Positions 25,092 to 33,903 of a DNA stretch of 64,000 nucleotides are shown here, piece by piece. Origin of the DNA: CAIUMH01 sp963758555. Its GTDB lineage: Bacteria > Actinomycetota > Acidimicrobiia > Acidimicrobiales > RAAP-2. Position 1 is the stretch's first letter. Each line of letters opens with the position of its first letter. The position numbers and the translations under genes were made by a program. The stretch covers positions 62,001-126,000 of the forward strand of contig CAVWVW010000003.1 in NCBI GenBank assembly GCA_963758555.1, given 5' to 3'. The notes beneath the pieces were generated by a model. The model did not search any database and was not told where the DNA came from. It was given only the letters and a program-made list of their open reading frames with translations.

Positions 25092-26126
25092 ATGACGATC
25101 TCGGTGGTGCAGTGGACGACTGGCAGCGTGGCCAGCAATGCGGTGCGAGCAGTCCTGGCCGATCCGCGCCTCGAGCTGGTCGGTGCCTACGCCTGGAGTG
25201 ACGAGAAGGCGGGCAGAGATCTCGGTGAGCTCGTGGGCCTTGAGCCTCTCGGCATCTCGGCGACCAGCGACGTCGATGCCTTGATCGCACTCAAGCCGGA
25301 CGTGGTCCTCTACATGCCGCTGCTCTGGGACGTGGACCAGATGATCCAGCTGCTCGAGGCGGGGGTCAACGTCATCTCCACGGCGAACTTCGTGACGGGC
25401 CACTCTTACGGCGTCGACCAGATGCACGCATTGCACCGCGCTGCGGAGCGTGGGGGAGCGTCCCTCTACGGCACGGGGATCAACCCTGGTCTGGCCAGCG
25501 CCCTGGCGCTCACCGCAGCGGGAGGGACGAGGAACCTCGAGCGGATCTCGATCTGGGAGGCTGCGGACTGCTCCAGCTATGAGTCCAAGGAGACCTGGGA
25601 AGCCCTCGGCTACGGCCTGCCCCCGGACACCGAGGGTCTCGAAGCAATGGCCAAGGCGCGCCAGCTCGTCTTCATGGATGCCGTCGAGATGATGGCCATG
25701 GCCCTCGGCGTCGAGCTCGAAGCGATCGAGTACCGCTTGGACCTCGGCCTGGCCACGGAGGACATCGACCTTGGTTTCATGCAGATCCCGAAGGGAACCG
25801 TCTGCGGGCAGAACGGGGTGTGGACCGGGATCTACCAGGGCCGACCGTTCATCGAGATCGGCCTGCTGTGGCGACTCGGCAACGCCATGGAGCCCAACTG
25901 GAACATCGACGGCGAAGGCCACGTCATCGAGGTCGTCGGTACCCCGAGCTTCCGGCTGCACTCTGAGATCGTGCGTCCGGCCCAGCCCGGACCACTCGAC
26001 TTCACCGGCGAGACCGCGCACGCCGCCGTCAACGCCATCCCCGGCGTCGTGGGGGCTCGAGCTGGTCTCGTCACCTTGATCGACCTGCCCCTGATCACCA
26101 CGGGCTCGGTTCGCTCGGACCGCTGA
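25092..26126 (+). CDS. DapB-like NAD(P)-dependent dehydrogenase
   Basis: 344 aa, of the dihydrodipicolinate-reductase-like family that includes 2,4-diaminopentanoate dehydrogenases and many actinobacterial oxidoreductases. Marks are ISVVQWTTGSVASNAVRAVL at the N-terminus, DVVLYMPLLWDVDQM, NVISTANFVTGH, and YGTGINPGLASALALTAAGG (near residues 130-149). A large C-terminal domain with HAAVNAIPGVVGARAGLVT follows. It is not the lysine-pathway DapB, which is shorter. The start MTISVV is preferred over the GTG at 25077. The palindrome upstream suggests repression tied to fatty-acid or steroid metabolism. Confidence 0.8.
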   Translation: MTISVVQWTTGSVASNAVRAVLADPRLELVGAYAWSDEKAGRDLGELVGLEPLGISATSDVDALIALKPDVVLYMPLLWDVDQMIQLLEAGVNVISTANFVTGHSYGVDQMHALHRAAERGGASLYGTGINPGLASALALTAAGGTRNLERISIWEAADCSSYESKETWEALGYGLPPDTEGLEAMAKARQLVFMDAVEMMAMALGVELEAIEYRLDLGLATEDIDLGFMQIPKGTVCGQNGVWTGIYQGRPFIEIGLLWRLGNAMEPNWNIDGEGHVIEVVGTPSFRLHSEIVRPAQPGPLDFTGETAHAAVNAIPGVVGARAGLVTLIDLPLITTGSVRSDR

Positions 26127-26147
26127 GCTGCCCTCGAGCCATCACTA

Positions 26148-26200
26148 AAGCATCTCCTTGACTAAGGGGGAGCCATCGCCCTATAGTCAAGGAGATGCTT
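26148..26200. repeat. Perfect 17-bp inverted repeat overlapping promoter and ArsR start
   Basis: Arms 26148-26164 (AAGCATCTCCTTGACTA) and 26184-26200 (its exact reverse complement) are separated by 19 bases. The left arm contains the -35 TTGACT (26158-26163) and the right arm overlaps the -10 TATAGT (26182-26187, spacing 18) and the ATG at 26195. An ArsR dimer of dimers bound here would block the promoter and the start of its own gene. Confidence 0.75.
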
Positions 26201-26542
26201 AACCAAACGGCTCTCCTCGATCGCACCTTCCAAGCCCTCGCCGACGGTTCGCGACGCTCGATGCTCGAGCGCTTGACGGAGGGCCCGGCCTCGGTCAGCG
26301 AGCTGGCCAAGCCGCTGGCCATGTCCTTGGCGGCCGTCGTCCAGCACGTCCAGGTCCTCGAAGCCTGTGGCGTCGTCACCACCACCAAGGTTGGTCGGTC
26401 GAGGATCTGCACGCTCGAACCCACGGCTCTGGGTCGGGCGGAGACGTGGATGGCCGATCGACGCAGAGGCTGGGAAGAGCGCCTCGATCGGCTGGGCGAG
26501 CTGTTGGCAGCAGAAGACCGAGACCCAGAGGAGCAACCATGA
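26195..26542 (+). CDS. ArsR-family HTH regulator
   Basis: 115 aa winged-helix protein: LDRTFQALADGSRRSMLERL at the N-terminus, then VSELAKPLAMSLAAVVQHVQ and VLEACGVVTTTKVGRSRICTL (recognition helix and wing). No metal-binding Cys are present. The predicted transcription start coincides with the ATG, and AAGGAG abuts the ATG with no spacing, so translation is probably leaderless. The inverted repeat across the promoter implies autorepression. It overlaps the SRPBCC gene by ATGA. Confidence 0.9.
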   Translation: MLNQTALLDRTFQALADGSRRSMLERLTEGPASVSELAKPLAMSLAAVVQHVQVLEACGVVTTTKVGRSRICTLEPTALGRAETWMADRRRGWEERLDRLGELLAAEDRDPEEQP

Positions 26543-27006
26543 ACAAGCGCGCCGTCAGCTACGACACCTTCGTCATCGAGAGGACCTATGGAGCACCTCC
26601 CTCACGGGTGTTTCGAGCCTTCGCCGAGCCGGAGCGAAAGGCGACGTGGTTCGCCGGGTCCATCGAGGCGCTGGGGACGTCCTATGAGCTCGACTTCCGT
26701 GTCGGCGGCACCGAGTCGAACGTGGGAGGGCCTCCCGGCGGCGTGCTCTATCGCTACCTCGCTGACTATCGAGACATCGTCGTCGACGAGCGCATCGTCT
26801 ACACCTATGAGATGTACGCCGGTGACGACCGCATCTCGGTCGCGGTGGCCACCGTCGAGCTGCGGAGCGACGGCGAGCAGACCACGGTGGTGCTCACCGA
26901 GCAAGGCGTGTTCCTCGATGGCCTCGACAACGTCGAGCAGCGAGAGGGAGGCACGCGCGGGTTGCTGGAGGGTCTCGCGGCCTATCTCACAGCCGACAGC
27001 GACTGA
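26539..27006 (+). CDS. SRPBCC (AHSA1-like) protein
   Basis: 155 aa. Marks are IERTYGAPPSRVFRAFAEPE, KATWFAG, LDFRVGGTESNVGG and a C-terminal helix. The start ATG overlaps the ArsR stop and has GAGGAG upstream; the frame is open further 5' inside arsR but that part is out of family. This is the second ArsR-SRPBCC pair in the window. It converges on an MFS exporter, with 12 bases between stops. Confidence 0.9.
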   Translation: MNKRAVSYDTFVIERTYGAPPSRVFRAFAEPERKATWFAGSIEALGTSYELDFRVGGTESNVGGPPGGVLYRYLADYRDIVVDERIVYTYEMYAGDDRISVAVATVELRSDGEQTTVVLTEQGVFLDGLDNVEQREGGTRGLLEGLAAYLTADSD

Positions 27007-27018
27007 GCACTGGATCTC

Positions 27019-28470
27019 TCAGAGCTCGACGGACTCCACCACGGGTGCGAGGTCGGCGTCTGCAGCGGCGCCCTGCTTGGGGACCAAGAACACCACGACG
27101 AAGATGCCCGCGATCATGCAGAGCGCGCTGACAGCGAAGCCGAGTCGATAGCCCGCGGAGAGGGCGTGCTGGATCGAGCTGCCGGTCGAGAGGAGGTCCT
27201 TGGTCCGGTTGTTGGCGATCACGCTCAGGACCGCGACGGCGATGGCGGCCGACATCTGCTGGGTGACGTTGATCAACCCGGAGCCGAGACCCGCGTCAGC
27301 CGGCGGCAGGTTGGCCATGCCCACCGTGAGCAGCGTGGTGAACGCCATCGCGCCTCCCATCCCGACCAGGAAGAGGGCGAAGAAGAGCTGCGGGAAGTAC
27401 GAGGTCTGCGGCGTGGCCAGCACAAAGAGGCCCAGCCCGGCGAACAGGACGCTGAAGCCCACGATGGCCGTGACCTTGGGCTTGAGCACCTTGGTGATCC
27501 GAGCGGTCAGACCCAAGGTCATCACCGCCACGGTGAGCGTCTGTGGCAAGAACGCAAAGCCCGTCTGCATGGCCGTGAAGCCCAAGATGTGCTGCATCAT
27601 GAGCGCGCCCAAGTAGAAGGTGCCAAAGAGCCCGAAGACCATGAAGGCTCGACCCAGGCTGGTTGAGCCGAGACCTTTGGAGCGCAGGATCCTCAGGGGC
27701 ATCAGGGGTGTCCTGATGCGAGATTCGAGGAGGAAGAAGCAGAAGAGCAGCACCGCGGCTCCTGCAGCGCAGCCCAACGTGTGCGTCGAGATCCATCCGT
27801 AGGTGGTGGACGTGACGATGGCGTAGATGGCCAGCATCACGCCTCCCGTGCTGAGCAGGGCTCCGCCGACGTCGAGACCGGCCCTGATCCCGAGGCCTTC
27901 GCTCTCATCGAGCAGGAAGATGCCCGCGATGATCGTGGCAAGACCGATGGGCACGTTGATGATGAAGATCCAGTGCCAGCTCAGCAGCTGGGTCAGCATC
28001 CCCCCGAGCAAGAGCCCAAGTGAGCCTCCTGCCACCGACACCAAGATGAAGGCGTTGGTCGCCTTGGCCCGCTCGAGGGGGTCGGGAAACTCGCTCACCA
28101 CGATGGCGAGGACCACCGAGGCCGAGAACGCCGCTCCCATGCCTTGGGCGAACCGGGCGCCGATCAGCATCGCTTGGGTGGTGGCCAGGCCGCACAGCAG
28201 CGAGGAGACGGTGAACAGCGTCACGCCGAAGAGGAAGACCTTCTTGCGGCCGATGAGATCGCCCAGGCGGCCAGCGAGCAGCAGGAAGCCACCGAAGGTG
28301 AGGAGGTAGCCGTCGATCACCCACGCCAAGCTCACCTGCGAGAAGTGGAGGTTCCGTTGGATCGTCGGGAGCGCGACGTTCACGATCGTCTGATCGAGCA
28401 CGTTCATGAGCATGCCGAGGCAGACCACGCTGAGCGCAATCCACCGCCGGGGGGAGGCCGCCGAGGACAT
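27019..28470 (-). CDS. MFS drug exporter, DHA2 (EmrB/QacA-like) family
   Basis: 483 aa with 14 predicted membrane segments. Family marks are LDQTIVNVALPTIQ in helix 1, WVIDGYLLTFGGFLLLAGRL (motif A region GRLGDLIGRKKVF) and GGSLGLLLGGMLTQLL in helix 5 (motif C). It is expected to export hydrophobic compounds in exchange for protons at the inner membrane. The substrate cannot be told. No regulator gene is directly attached. Confidence 0.92.
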   Translation of the reverse strand: MSSAASPRRWIALSVVCLGMLMNVLDQTIVNVALPTIQRNLHFSQVSLAWVIDGYLLTFGGFLLLAGRLGDLIGRKKVFLFGVTLFTVSSLLCGLATTQAMLIGARFAQGMGAAFSASVVLAIVVSEFPDPLERAKATNAFILVSVAGGSLGLLLGGMLTQLLSWHWIFIINVPIGLATIIAGIFLLDESEGLGIRAGLDVGGALLSTGGVMLAIYAIVTSTTYGWISTHTLGCAAGAAVLLFCFFLLESRIRTPLMPLRILRSKGLGSTSLGRAFMVFGLFGTFYLGALMMQHILGFTAMQTGFAFLPQTLTVAVMTLGLTARITKVLKPKVTAIVGFSVLFAGLGLFVLATPQTSYFPQLFFALFLVGMGGAMAFTTLLTVGMANLPPADAGLGSGLINVTQQMSAAIAVAVLSVIANNRTKDLLSTGSSIQHALSAGYRLGFAVSALCMIAGIFVVVFLVPKQGAAADADLAPVVESVEL

Positions 28471-28526
28471 TGGCCCTCAGGTTAGCGAGTGGCTCTTGGC
28501 CCTCACGCGGGCCCAACCGGTCTGAG

Positions 28527-29415
28527 TCAGCCCACGTGGCCGGTGAGGTACGCCAAGGTCCGCTGGTCCTGAGGGGCGGTGAAGACCTCTGAGGTGGGCC
28601 CTACCTCGACCAGCTCGCCGACACGGTCGTCACCGAGCAGGAACACCGCGGTCTGGTCCGAGACGCGCGCCGCCTGGAACATGTCGTGGGTGACGAGAGC
28701 GACGGTCACGTGCTTGGCCAGCTCCGAGATGAGCACCTCGATCTTGGAGGTCGCGACCGGGTCGAGGGCCGAGGTGGGTTCGTCCATCAAGAGGACCTCG
28801 GGCTCGACCGCAAGCGCGCGGTGCGATGCAGAGCCGCTGCTGCTGGCCGCCCGAGAGCCGGGTCGCCGGCTCATCCAAGCGATCCTTCACGAGGTCCCAC
28901 AAGGCTGCGTGGTGGAGCGCCGTCTCGCACGCCTCTCTGAGCAGCCTCTTGTCTCGGATCCCGTTGAAGCGAAGCCCAGCGATGACGTTGTCCCGGATGC
29001 TCATGGTGGGGAACGGGTTCGGGCGCTGGAAGACCATCCCGACTCGGCTGCGCACCAGCTCAGGTGCGGTGGTGGGTGCGTAGACGTCGAGGTCACCGAG
29101 CATGACGGTGCCCTTGACCGTCGCGCCGTTGTCGTCGTGGAGCCGGTTGATGGAGCGAAGGATCGTCGTCTTGCCACAGCCCGAGGGCCCGACCAGGGCG
29201 GTGACTCGGTTCTCGGCCAGGTCCAAGGTGGCGTGGCGCACAGCGACGGTGTCGCCGAAGCTCACCGAGACGTCGGTCAACCTGATGGCGGCGGTCACGG
29301 TCTGAAGGTTGGGTGCGCCAGGGTCGATCGGTTGCTTGACGATGTTCGCGAAGTGGCCCATCGTCACTGAGTCGAGACCAGACTCCGATCCAGAGGTCAC
29401 AGGTGGGCCAGCCAT
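28527..29415 (-). pseudogene. pstB: Phosphate ABC transporter ATP-binding protein, one-base insertion near 28820
   Basis: About 295 aa if restored. Walker A is GPSGCGKTTILRSINRL; then VGMVFQRPNPFPTMSIRDNV (Q-loop) and the signature LSGGQQQRLCIA. At 28820-28821 one extra base shifts the frame. Its removal gives RLCIARALAVEPEVLLMDEP exactly as in PstB proteins, and the rest (SALDPVATSKIEVLI, VALVTHDMFQAARVSDQTAVF) continues to a normal C-terminus. It powers high-affinity phosphate uptake with pstS and pstCA upstream. Its ATG lies one base after the pstCA stop. Loss of pstB with intact partner genes would be odd, so I suspect a sequence error. Confidence 0.88.
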
Positions 29416-29416
29416 C

Positions 29417-31342
29417 TCAGCGTGCCTTTCGGTTCAGGTAGCCAGCGATCAGCCGTGCCGCAGTCGAGAGCACGATCACGAAGATCAACAGCACGAGGGC
29501 TGCGCCCCACGCCGTCTGCTGCGCATCGCTGAACGCCTGGTTGGCGTTCTCCAGGATCGTAAACGGTAGGGCGGCCATCGGCGAGCCGGGAGCGAACACC
29601 AGGAACTGGCTGCCGAAGATCGTGAAGAGCAAGGGGGCGGTCTCACCCACGGCACGGGCGGTGGCCAGGATGTTGCCCGAGACGAGACCGGGGAGCGCCG
29701 TGCGAAGCACGATCGAGCGCGCCACGCGTCCACGACGAGCGCCGAGCGCGAGCCCGGCGTCTCGCAGATCGGTCTCCACGGCACCGATGGCCGTCTCGTT
29801 GGCCCGCAGCATGATGGGCAACATGAGCACCGCTAAGGCCACGCTGCCGGCGAAGCCCGAGTAGCCGAGCTGGGTGACCACGATCACGTAGGCGAACACG
29901 CCGATGGCGATTGAGGGCGTCCCGGAGAGGACGTCTCCTAAGAAGCCGATGGTGTTGGCCAGACGGCCGGGGCGCTCGGTGGTGAAGAGGGCCGCAGCGA
30001 GGCTGATCGGCACGGCCATCGCGATGGCGAGGGTCAAGATGATCACCGTGCCCACGATGGCGTTGCCGATCCCGTTGCCAGGCACGCCCTCGGGCGTGGG
30101 GTTGCCGGTCAGGAAGGTCCACGAGAGCGCCGGTGCGCCCTTGGCGATGACGTAGGAGACCAGGGCGATCAACGGCACCAGGGCGATGGCGACGCCCACG
30201 CCGCAGAGCCACGTCAGCCCTCGACCCTTTCGTCGCCGGGCTCTGAGCGAGCCCGAGGCCGCCGCTCGGACGTGCGCCCGGCGCTCCATGGCGTCGGGTC
30301 CCCAACCCTCGACGGCAAGGGCTTCGTTGTCGATCAGGTTCCCGACCAGTGGCGGGTCCTGGGCCGGGTTGCGCTTGCGCAAGAGCAGCTGGCCACCGAC
30401 GTTGACCAGGACGGAGATGAAGAGCAGCACGACGACGAGGGCGACGACACCGCTGCGCTCCAAGGAGCCGGGGTCAGCCTCGGCGAAGAAGTTCACCACG
30501 GCGGAGCCGAGCGTCGACGCGGGTGCGAGGAGCGAGTGGGGGACCGCCACGCGGTTGCCGATGACCAGTGCAACCGCGATGGCCTCACCGAGCGCCCGGC
30601 CCATGGCCAGGATGATCGAGGCACCCACCCCCCGACGAGCGCTGGTCAGCACGACGCCACGAGAGACCTGCCAACGGGTTGCCCCCAAGGCTCGGCCAGC
30701 CTCGCGAGCATCGAGGGGGACGCCGCGAAGGGCCACCCGACTGAGTGCCACGATCGTCGGCAGGATCATGATGGCCAGCACCACGCCAGCGAGCAGCAGG
30801 GAGGATCCCACCGCCTGACCGGTGGCGAGGTACTTGATCACGGGGATGCTCTGAAGCGCTGGTTCGACGGTCGACGCGAAGATCGGCGTGAGCACGATGA
30901 GGCCCCAGAGCCCGATCACGATGCTCGGGATGGCGGCGAGGAACTCGATCGCCCCGCCGATGACCCCTGAGACCTTCGACGGTGCGAGCTCGGTCAACCA
31001 CAGGGCCGCGCCGACACCGATGGGCACCGCGATGATCAGGGCGATGGCGGTGGACATCAAGGTGCCGGCGATGAACGGTCCCGCGCCGAACTCGTTCGTC
31101 GCGGGGTTCCACGTCTTCCACAGGATCGACAACCCCATGTGGGAGAACGCACTCGTTGACTGGCTGATCAGGGTGATGAGCAGCGCCACGAAGACCCCGA
31201 CGAAGACAGCGGCGCCTCCCCAGCGAATCAGGCCATAGGTGCGCTCGGAGGTGGAGCGACGCCGGTCCGACAACGCCGAACGGACCCCGGCTACCCGGGG
31301 TCCGTTCGGCGAGGTGGCGCTGGTGACCTCCGAGGTGGTCAC
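29417..31342 (-). CDS. pstCA: Phosphate ABC permease, PstC-PstA fusion
   Basis: 641 aa, twice the usual permease length. The PstC half (to about residue 320) has FIAGTLMSTAIALIIAVPIG, IEFLAAIPSIVIGLWGLIVL and the EAA-like loop DAREAGRALGATRWQV. A linker of about 60 residues leads to the PstA half, with GNAIVGTVIILTLAIAMAVP, FLGDVLSGTPSIAIGVFAY and the loop LRDAGLALGARRGRVARSIV. No internal start or stop is needed, so a single chain probably forms the whole transmembrane channel. The ATG overlaps the pstS stop (ATGA). A perfect 17-base hairpin lies at codons 11-23. Confidence 0.93.
   Translation of the reverse strand: MTTSEVTSATSPNGPRVAGVRSALSDRRRSTSERTYGLIRWGGAAVFVGVFVALLITLISQSTSAFSHMGLSILWKTWNPATNEFGAGPFIAGTLMSTAIALIIAVPIGVGAALWLTELAPSKVSGVIGGAIEFLAAIPSIVIGLWGLIVLTPIFASTVEPALQSIPVIKYLATGQAVGSSLLLAGVVLAIMILPTIVALSRVALRGVPLDAREAGRALGATRWQVSRGVVLTSARRGVGASIILAMGRALGEAIAVALVIGNRVAVPHSLLAPASTLGSAVVNFFAEADPGSLERSGVVALVVVLLFISVLVNVGGQLLLRKRNPAQDPPLVGNLIDNEALAVEGWGPDAMERRAHVRAAASGSLRARRRKGRGLTWLCGVGVAIALVPLIALVSYVIAKGAPALSWTFLTGNPTPEGVPGNGIGNAIVGTVIILTLAIAMAVPISLAAALFTTERPGRLANTIGFLGDVLSGTPSIAIGVFAYVIVVTQLGYSGFAGSVALAVLMLPIMLRANETAIGAVETDLRDAGLALGARRGRVARSIVLRTALPGLVSGNILATARAVGETAPLLFTIFGSQFLVFAPGSPMAALPFTILENANQAFSDAQQTAWGAALVLLIFVIVLSTAARLIAGYLNRKAR
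31274..31311 (-). repeat. Perfect 17-bp stem with 4-base loop inside the 5' end of pstCA
   Basis: Arms 31274-31290 and 31295-31311 are exact reverse complements (17 of 17), with a 4-base loop at 31291-31294. In the mRNA the stem starts about 31 bases after the pstCA start codon and just downstream of pstS. It is very GC-rich, has no U-run after it, and is unlike the rest of the gene. It could slow read-through or protect the pstS mRNA end, giving more binding protein than permease. Confidence 0.8.
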
Positions 31343-32460
31343 GTCGAGAAGAGCGGCTTGCCTGAGGCGTTCTCCATCGTCATGAGGGTCTTGGTCGTGA
31401 GTGCCTGGGCGTTCTTCGGCAGCGGTGCGTAACCGAGGGAGGCTGCGACCGATTGGCCGTCCGTGGCGATCCAGTCGAAGAGGCGGCCAAGTGCGATGCC
31501 CTTATCGGTGGACGTCTGGTTCTGGTAGAGCAGCGTCCAGCTGAAGTTGGCGAGCGGGTAGGTGGTCGCGCCCACGCCGTTGACGATGTTGAAGTTCTTC
31601 GCGCTCAGGTCCTTGGCGTTCGCACCGGCCGCCGCGATCGACGACGTGGTGGGCAGCACGTACTGGCCCGACTGGTTGAGCAGGGCTGCGTCAGTGAAGT
31701 GGTTCTGCACGGAGTAGGCGTACTCGATGAAGCCGATCGAATCAGGGGTCTGCTTGATGTAGTTGGCCACACCCGAGTTGAGCTGCTGGCCGACACCGAC
31801 GCTGGTGACGGGCCACGTCTTCGACGCCGTCGACGAACCGGTCTTTGACACCCACGCAGGGGACGTGTCGATCAGATACTGGTCGAGGTCGTAGCCGGGA
31901 CCTGAGGAGTCAGCACGGTGGACCGCGATGATCTTCGTGCCCGACGGGATGGATGAGTCGATCTGGTGCCAGTCGGTGATGGTGCCGAGGAAGATCCCGG
32001 CCAGCTGGGTGCCGTTCAAGTGCAGGCCAGCCTTGGCCCCGGGCACGTTGTAGGAGAGCGCCACGCCACCAAGGTCGACGGGGACCTGGAGGACCGGGCC
32101 GCCCTTGGCTGCTGCGATGTCGCTGGCGCTCATCGGGATCTCTGACTGGCCGAAGTCGACGGTCTGAGCCTGGAGGCTCGAGACGCCGACCGAGCTGCCG
32201 GCCGGGTTGTAGGTGACTTGGACCTTCGAGTTCAGCTGCGAGTAGTCGTAGAAGGACCTCGTGAGGAACGGCTGCGCCGAGCTGGCCCCGGCTCCGGTGA
32301 GGTTGGCAGCGGGGGTGACGGTGTTCGAGGTGCCGCCGAGACCGGTGCTCGAACCTGCGGTGGTCGTGGTGGAGGTCGATCCGCTTGAGCCGCAGGCTGC
32401 TGCCAGCACGGCGGCGAGCCCGAGAGCGACAGGGACGAGCAGAGAGCGTCGGGCGTTCAT
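31339..32460 (-). CDS. pstS: Phosphate-binding lipoprotein
   Basis: 373 aa. A lipoprotein signal peptide, VALGLAAVLAAAC-GSSG, places Cys at about residue 23 as the lipidated residue. A Ser/Thr-rich spacer of about 30 residues follows. Phosphate-site marks are LTGAGASSAQPFL, DFGQSEIPMS and IIAVHRADSSGPGYDLDQYL, close to the usual SGT-type loop. The protein captures phosphate outside the membrane for pstCA and pstB. It is first in the operon; phoU and phoBR are not in the window. Confidence 0.93.
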   Translation of the reverse strand: MNARRSLLVPVALGLAAVLAAACGSSGSTSTTTTAGSSTGLGGTSNTVTPAANLTGAGASSAQPFLTRSFYDYSQLNSKVQVTYNPAGSSVGVSSLQAQTVDFGQSEIPMSASDIAAAKGGPVLQVPVDLGGVALSYNVPGAKAGLHLNGTQLAGIFLGTITDWHQIDSSIPSGTKIIAVHRADSSGPGYDLDQYLIDTSPAWVSKTGSSTASKTWPVTSVGVGQQLNSGVANYIKQTPDSIGFIEYAYSVQNHFTDAALLNQSGQYVLPTTSSIAAAGANAKDLSAKNFNIVNGVGATTYPLANFSWTLLYQNQTSTDKGIALGRLFDWIATDGQSVAASLGYAPLPKNAQALTTKTLMTMENASGKPLFST

Positions 32461-32631
32461 GGGGGAGTCCTTTCGTGACCGGTCAGCGCAATTGATGACC
32501 GGAATTCTCCGGACTCAAACCCTAGTAGGTCAATAGAATTAGTCAACTTGGCTGACCAGAGTGCCAAAGCTGACGGCAAGGCAGCTCCGCGCGCCTTGCG
32601 TGGCGTGCACCACCTGGGGCCGGCGAGGGCC
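32461..32631. promoter_or_regulatory. pstS promoter region
   Basis: Reading the minus strand, TTGACT and TAGGGT 16 bases apart lie about 50-80 bases before the pstS ATG. In the leader, TGACCGG occurs twice 20 bases apart (32476-32482 and 32496-32502); the first copy lies in the perfect palindrome TGACCGGTCA (32476-32485). I could not match these to a standard PHO box. The pstS gene should be induced by phosphate starvation, but the site responsible is not proven here. Confidence 0.4.
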
Positions 32632-33903
32632 TCAGCCGCTGGTGGGAGCCCGCGGAACGTCTCGGAAGGGCACGTCTTTGTCCATCGTCTTCTCTCGAGG
32701 CATGCCGAGCACCCGCTCGGAGATCACGTTGCGAGAGATCTCGGTGGTTCCGCCGCCGATGGCCCCGGCTTGGCGCATCAAGAAGCCGACCCCGGCTTCG
32801 CCACCGGCGTCGTTGCCCTCTTCCCAGGTGACCGCAGCTTGGCCCATGATCTCGAACTCAGCGTTCCTCGCCCGGATGACGGAGTCTGCCGCCATGACCC
32901 GGGTGATCGCCGCAGAGCTGTCGGGGAGCTTGCCGTTGCCGATGCCCTTGGCCACGCGGGCTGCCAGCGCTCGGTAGCCGAGCTCCAAGGCGTGGACCTC
33001 GCCGATGACGTCTCGCACCACCGGATCGTCCAGCCGACCCGCAGCGCGGGCCTTTTCGAGGAGCGGGTTCTTGGCGTCGCTCGCCTGGTTGCGAGGGACC
33101 TCAGGTCGGACGGTGAGCGGGGAGATGCCAAAGCTCTTCTCATAGAACATCCAGCGGGTTCCCACGGTCCAGCCGTCGTTGACCTCGCCGATGCGGTCCC
33201 CGTCCGGTATCCGCACGTCGTCGATGTACTCCTGGCAGAACTCCTTGTTGCCGTTGAGCATCTCGATGCGCTGGACCTCGATGCCGGGCTGGTGGATCTT
33301 GAGCATGAAGACCGTGAGCCCTCGGTGCTTCGGCACGTCCCAGTTGGTGCGGGCCAGGCACAGGCCCCAGTCGGACCACCATGCACCGGTGGTCCAGATC
33401 TTGGAACCGTTGAGGACCCACTCATCGCCGTCTTGGGTGGCTGTGGTCTGGGCTCCAGCGACGTCAGAGCCGCCCGACGGCTCAGAGAGGAACTGCATCC
33501 AGATCTCCTCGCCTTTCAGGATCGCTGGCAGGTGCCGCTGCTTCTGCTCCTCGGTGCCGAACTCCAAGATCACCGCAGCACACGGGGTGAAGGTCGGCAC
33601 TTGGATCTTGGAGGGGAACTCGTAGCCGGCGATCTCCTCGTTGAAGACCTGCGCGTGCGCAGGGGTCAGCCCTTGTCCGCCGTACTCGGTGGGGAAGCAG
33701 ATGCCTGCGAAGCCGCCGTCGAAGAGCTGGCGCTGGACGTCCCGGTTTCGCTGGACCTCGGCCAGCTCCTCCTCGTCGGTCCCGAAGTGGAAGCCCATCG
33801 ACGAGCTGTCTGGGCCCAAGGGCTTGAGGTTCTCGTTGATCCACGATTTGGCGCGGATGCGAAAGTCTTCGACGCTCTCGATGTTTGCTGCGGTGCTCGT
33901 CAT
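32632..33903 (-). CDS. Acyl-CoA dehydrogenase, subunit 2 of a pair
   Basis: 423-aa FAD-dependent acyl-CoA dehydrogenase. Marks are GICFPTEYGGQGLTPAHAQV, FLSEPSGGSDVAGAQTTA (FAD/substrate loop), GSKIWTTGAWWSDWGLCLAR and QAGAIGGGTTEISRNVISER at the C-terminus. It overlaps the upstream dehydrogenase gene by ATGA. Such paired, unequal dehydrogenases in actinobacteria often form alpha2beta2 enzymes acting on steroid or long side-chain CoA esters, where only one subunit has the catalytic Glu. That fits here but the substrate is inference. Confidence 0.9.
   Translation of the reverse strand: MTSTAANIESVEDFRIRAKSWINENLKPLGPDSSSMGFHFGTDEEELAEVQRNRDVQRQLFDGGFAGICFPTEYGGQGLTPAHAQVFNEEIAGYEFPSKIQVPTFTPCAAVILEFGTEEQKQRHLPAILKGEEIWMQFLSEPSGGSDVAGAQTTATQDGDEWVLNGSKIWTTGAWWSDWGLCLARTNWDVPKHRGLTVFMLKIHQPGIEVQRIEMLNGNKEFCQEYIDDVRIPDGDRIGEVNDGWTVGTRWMFYEKSFGISPLTVRPEVPRNQASDAKNPLLEKARAAGRLDDPVVRDVIGEVHALELGYRALAARVAKGIGNGKLPDSSAAITRVMAADSVIRARNAEFEIMGQAAVTWEEGNDAGGEAGVGFLMRQAGAIGGGTTEISRNVISERVLGMPREKTMDKDVPFRDVPRAPTSG

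Noticed and set aside
32461..32545. PHO box upstream of pstS
   Set aside because: Repeats are present (TGACCGG, TTGAC) but they do not match a known PhoP/PhoB consensus well enough to name.
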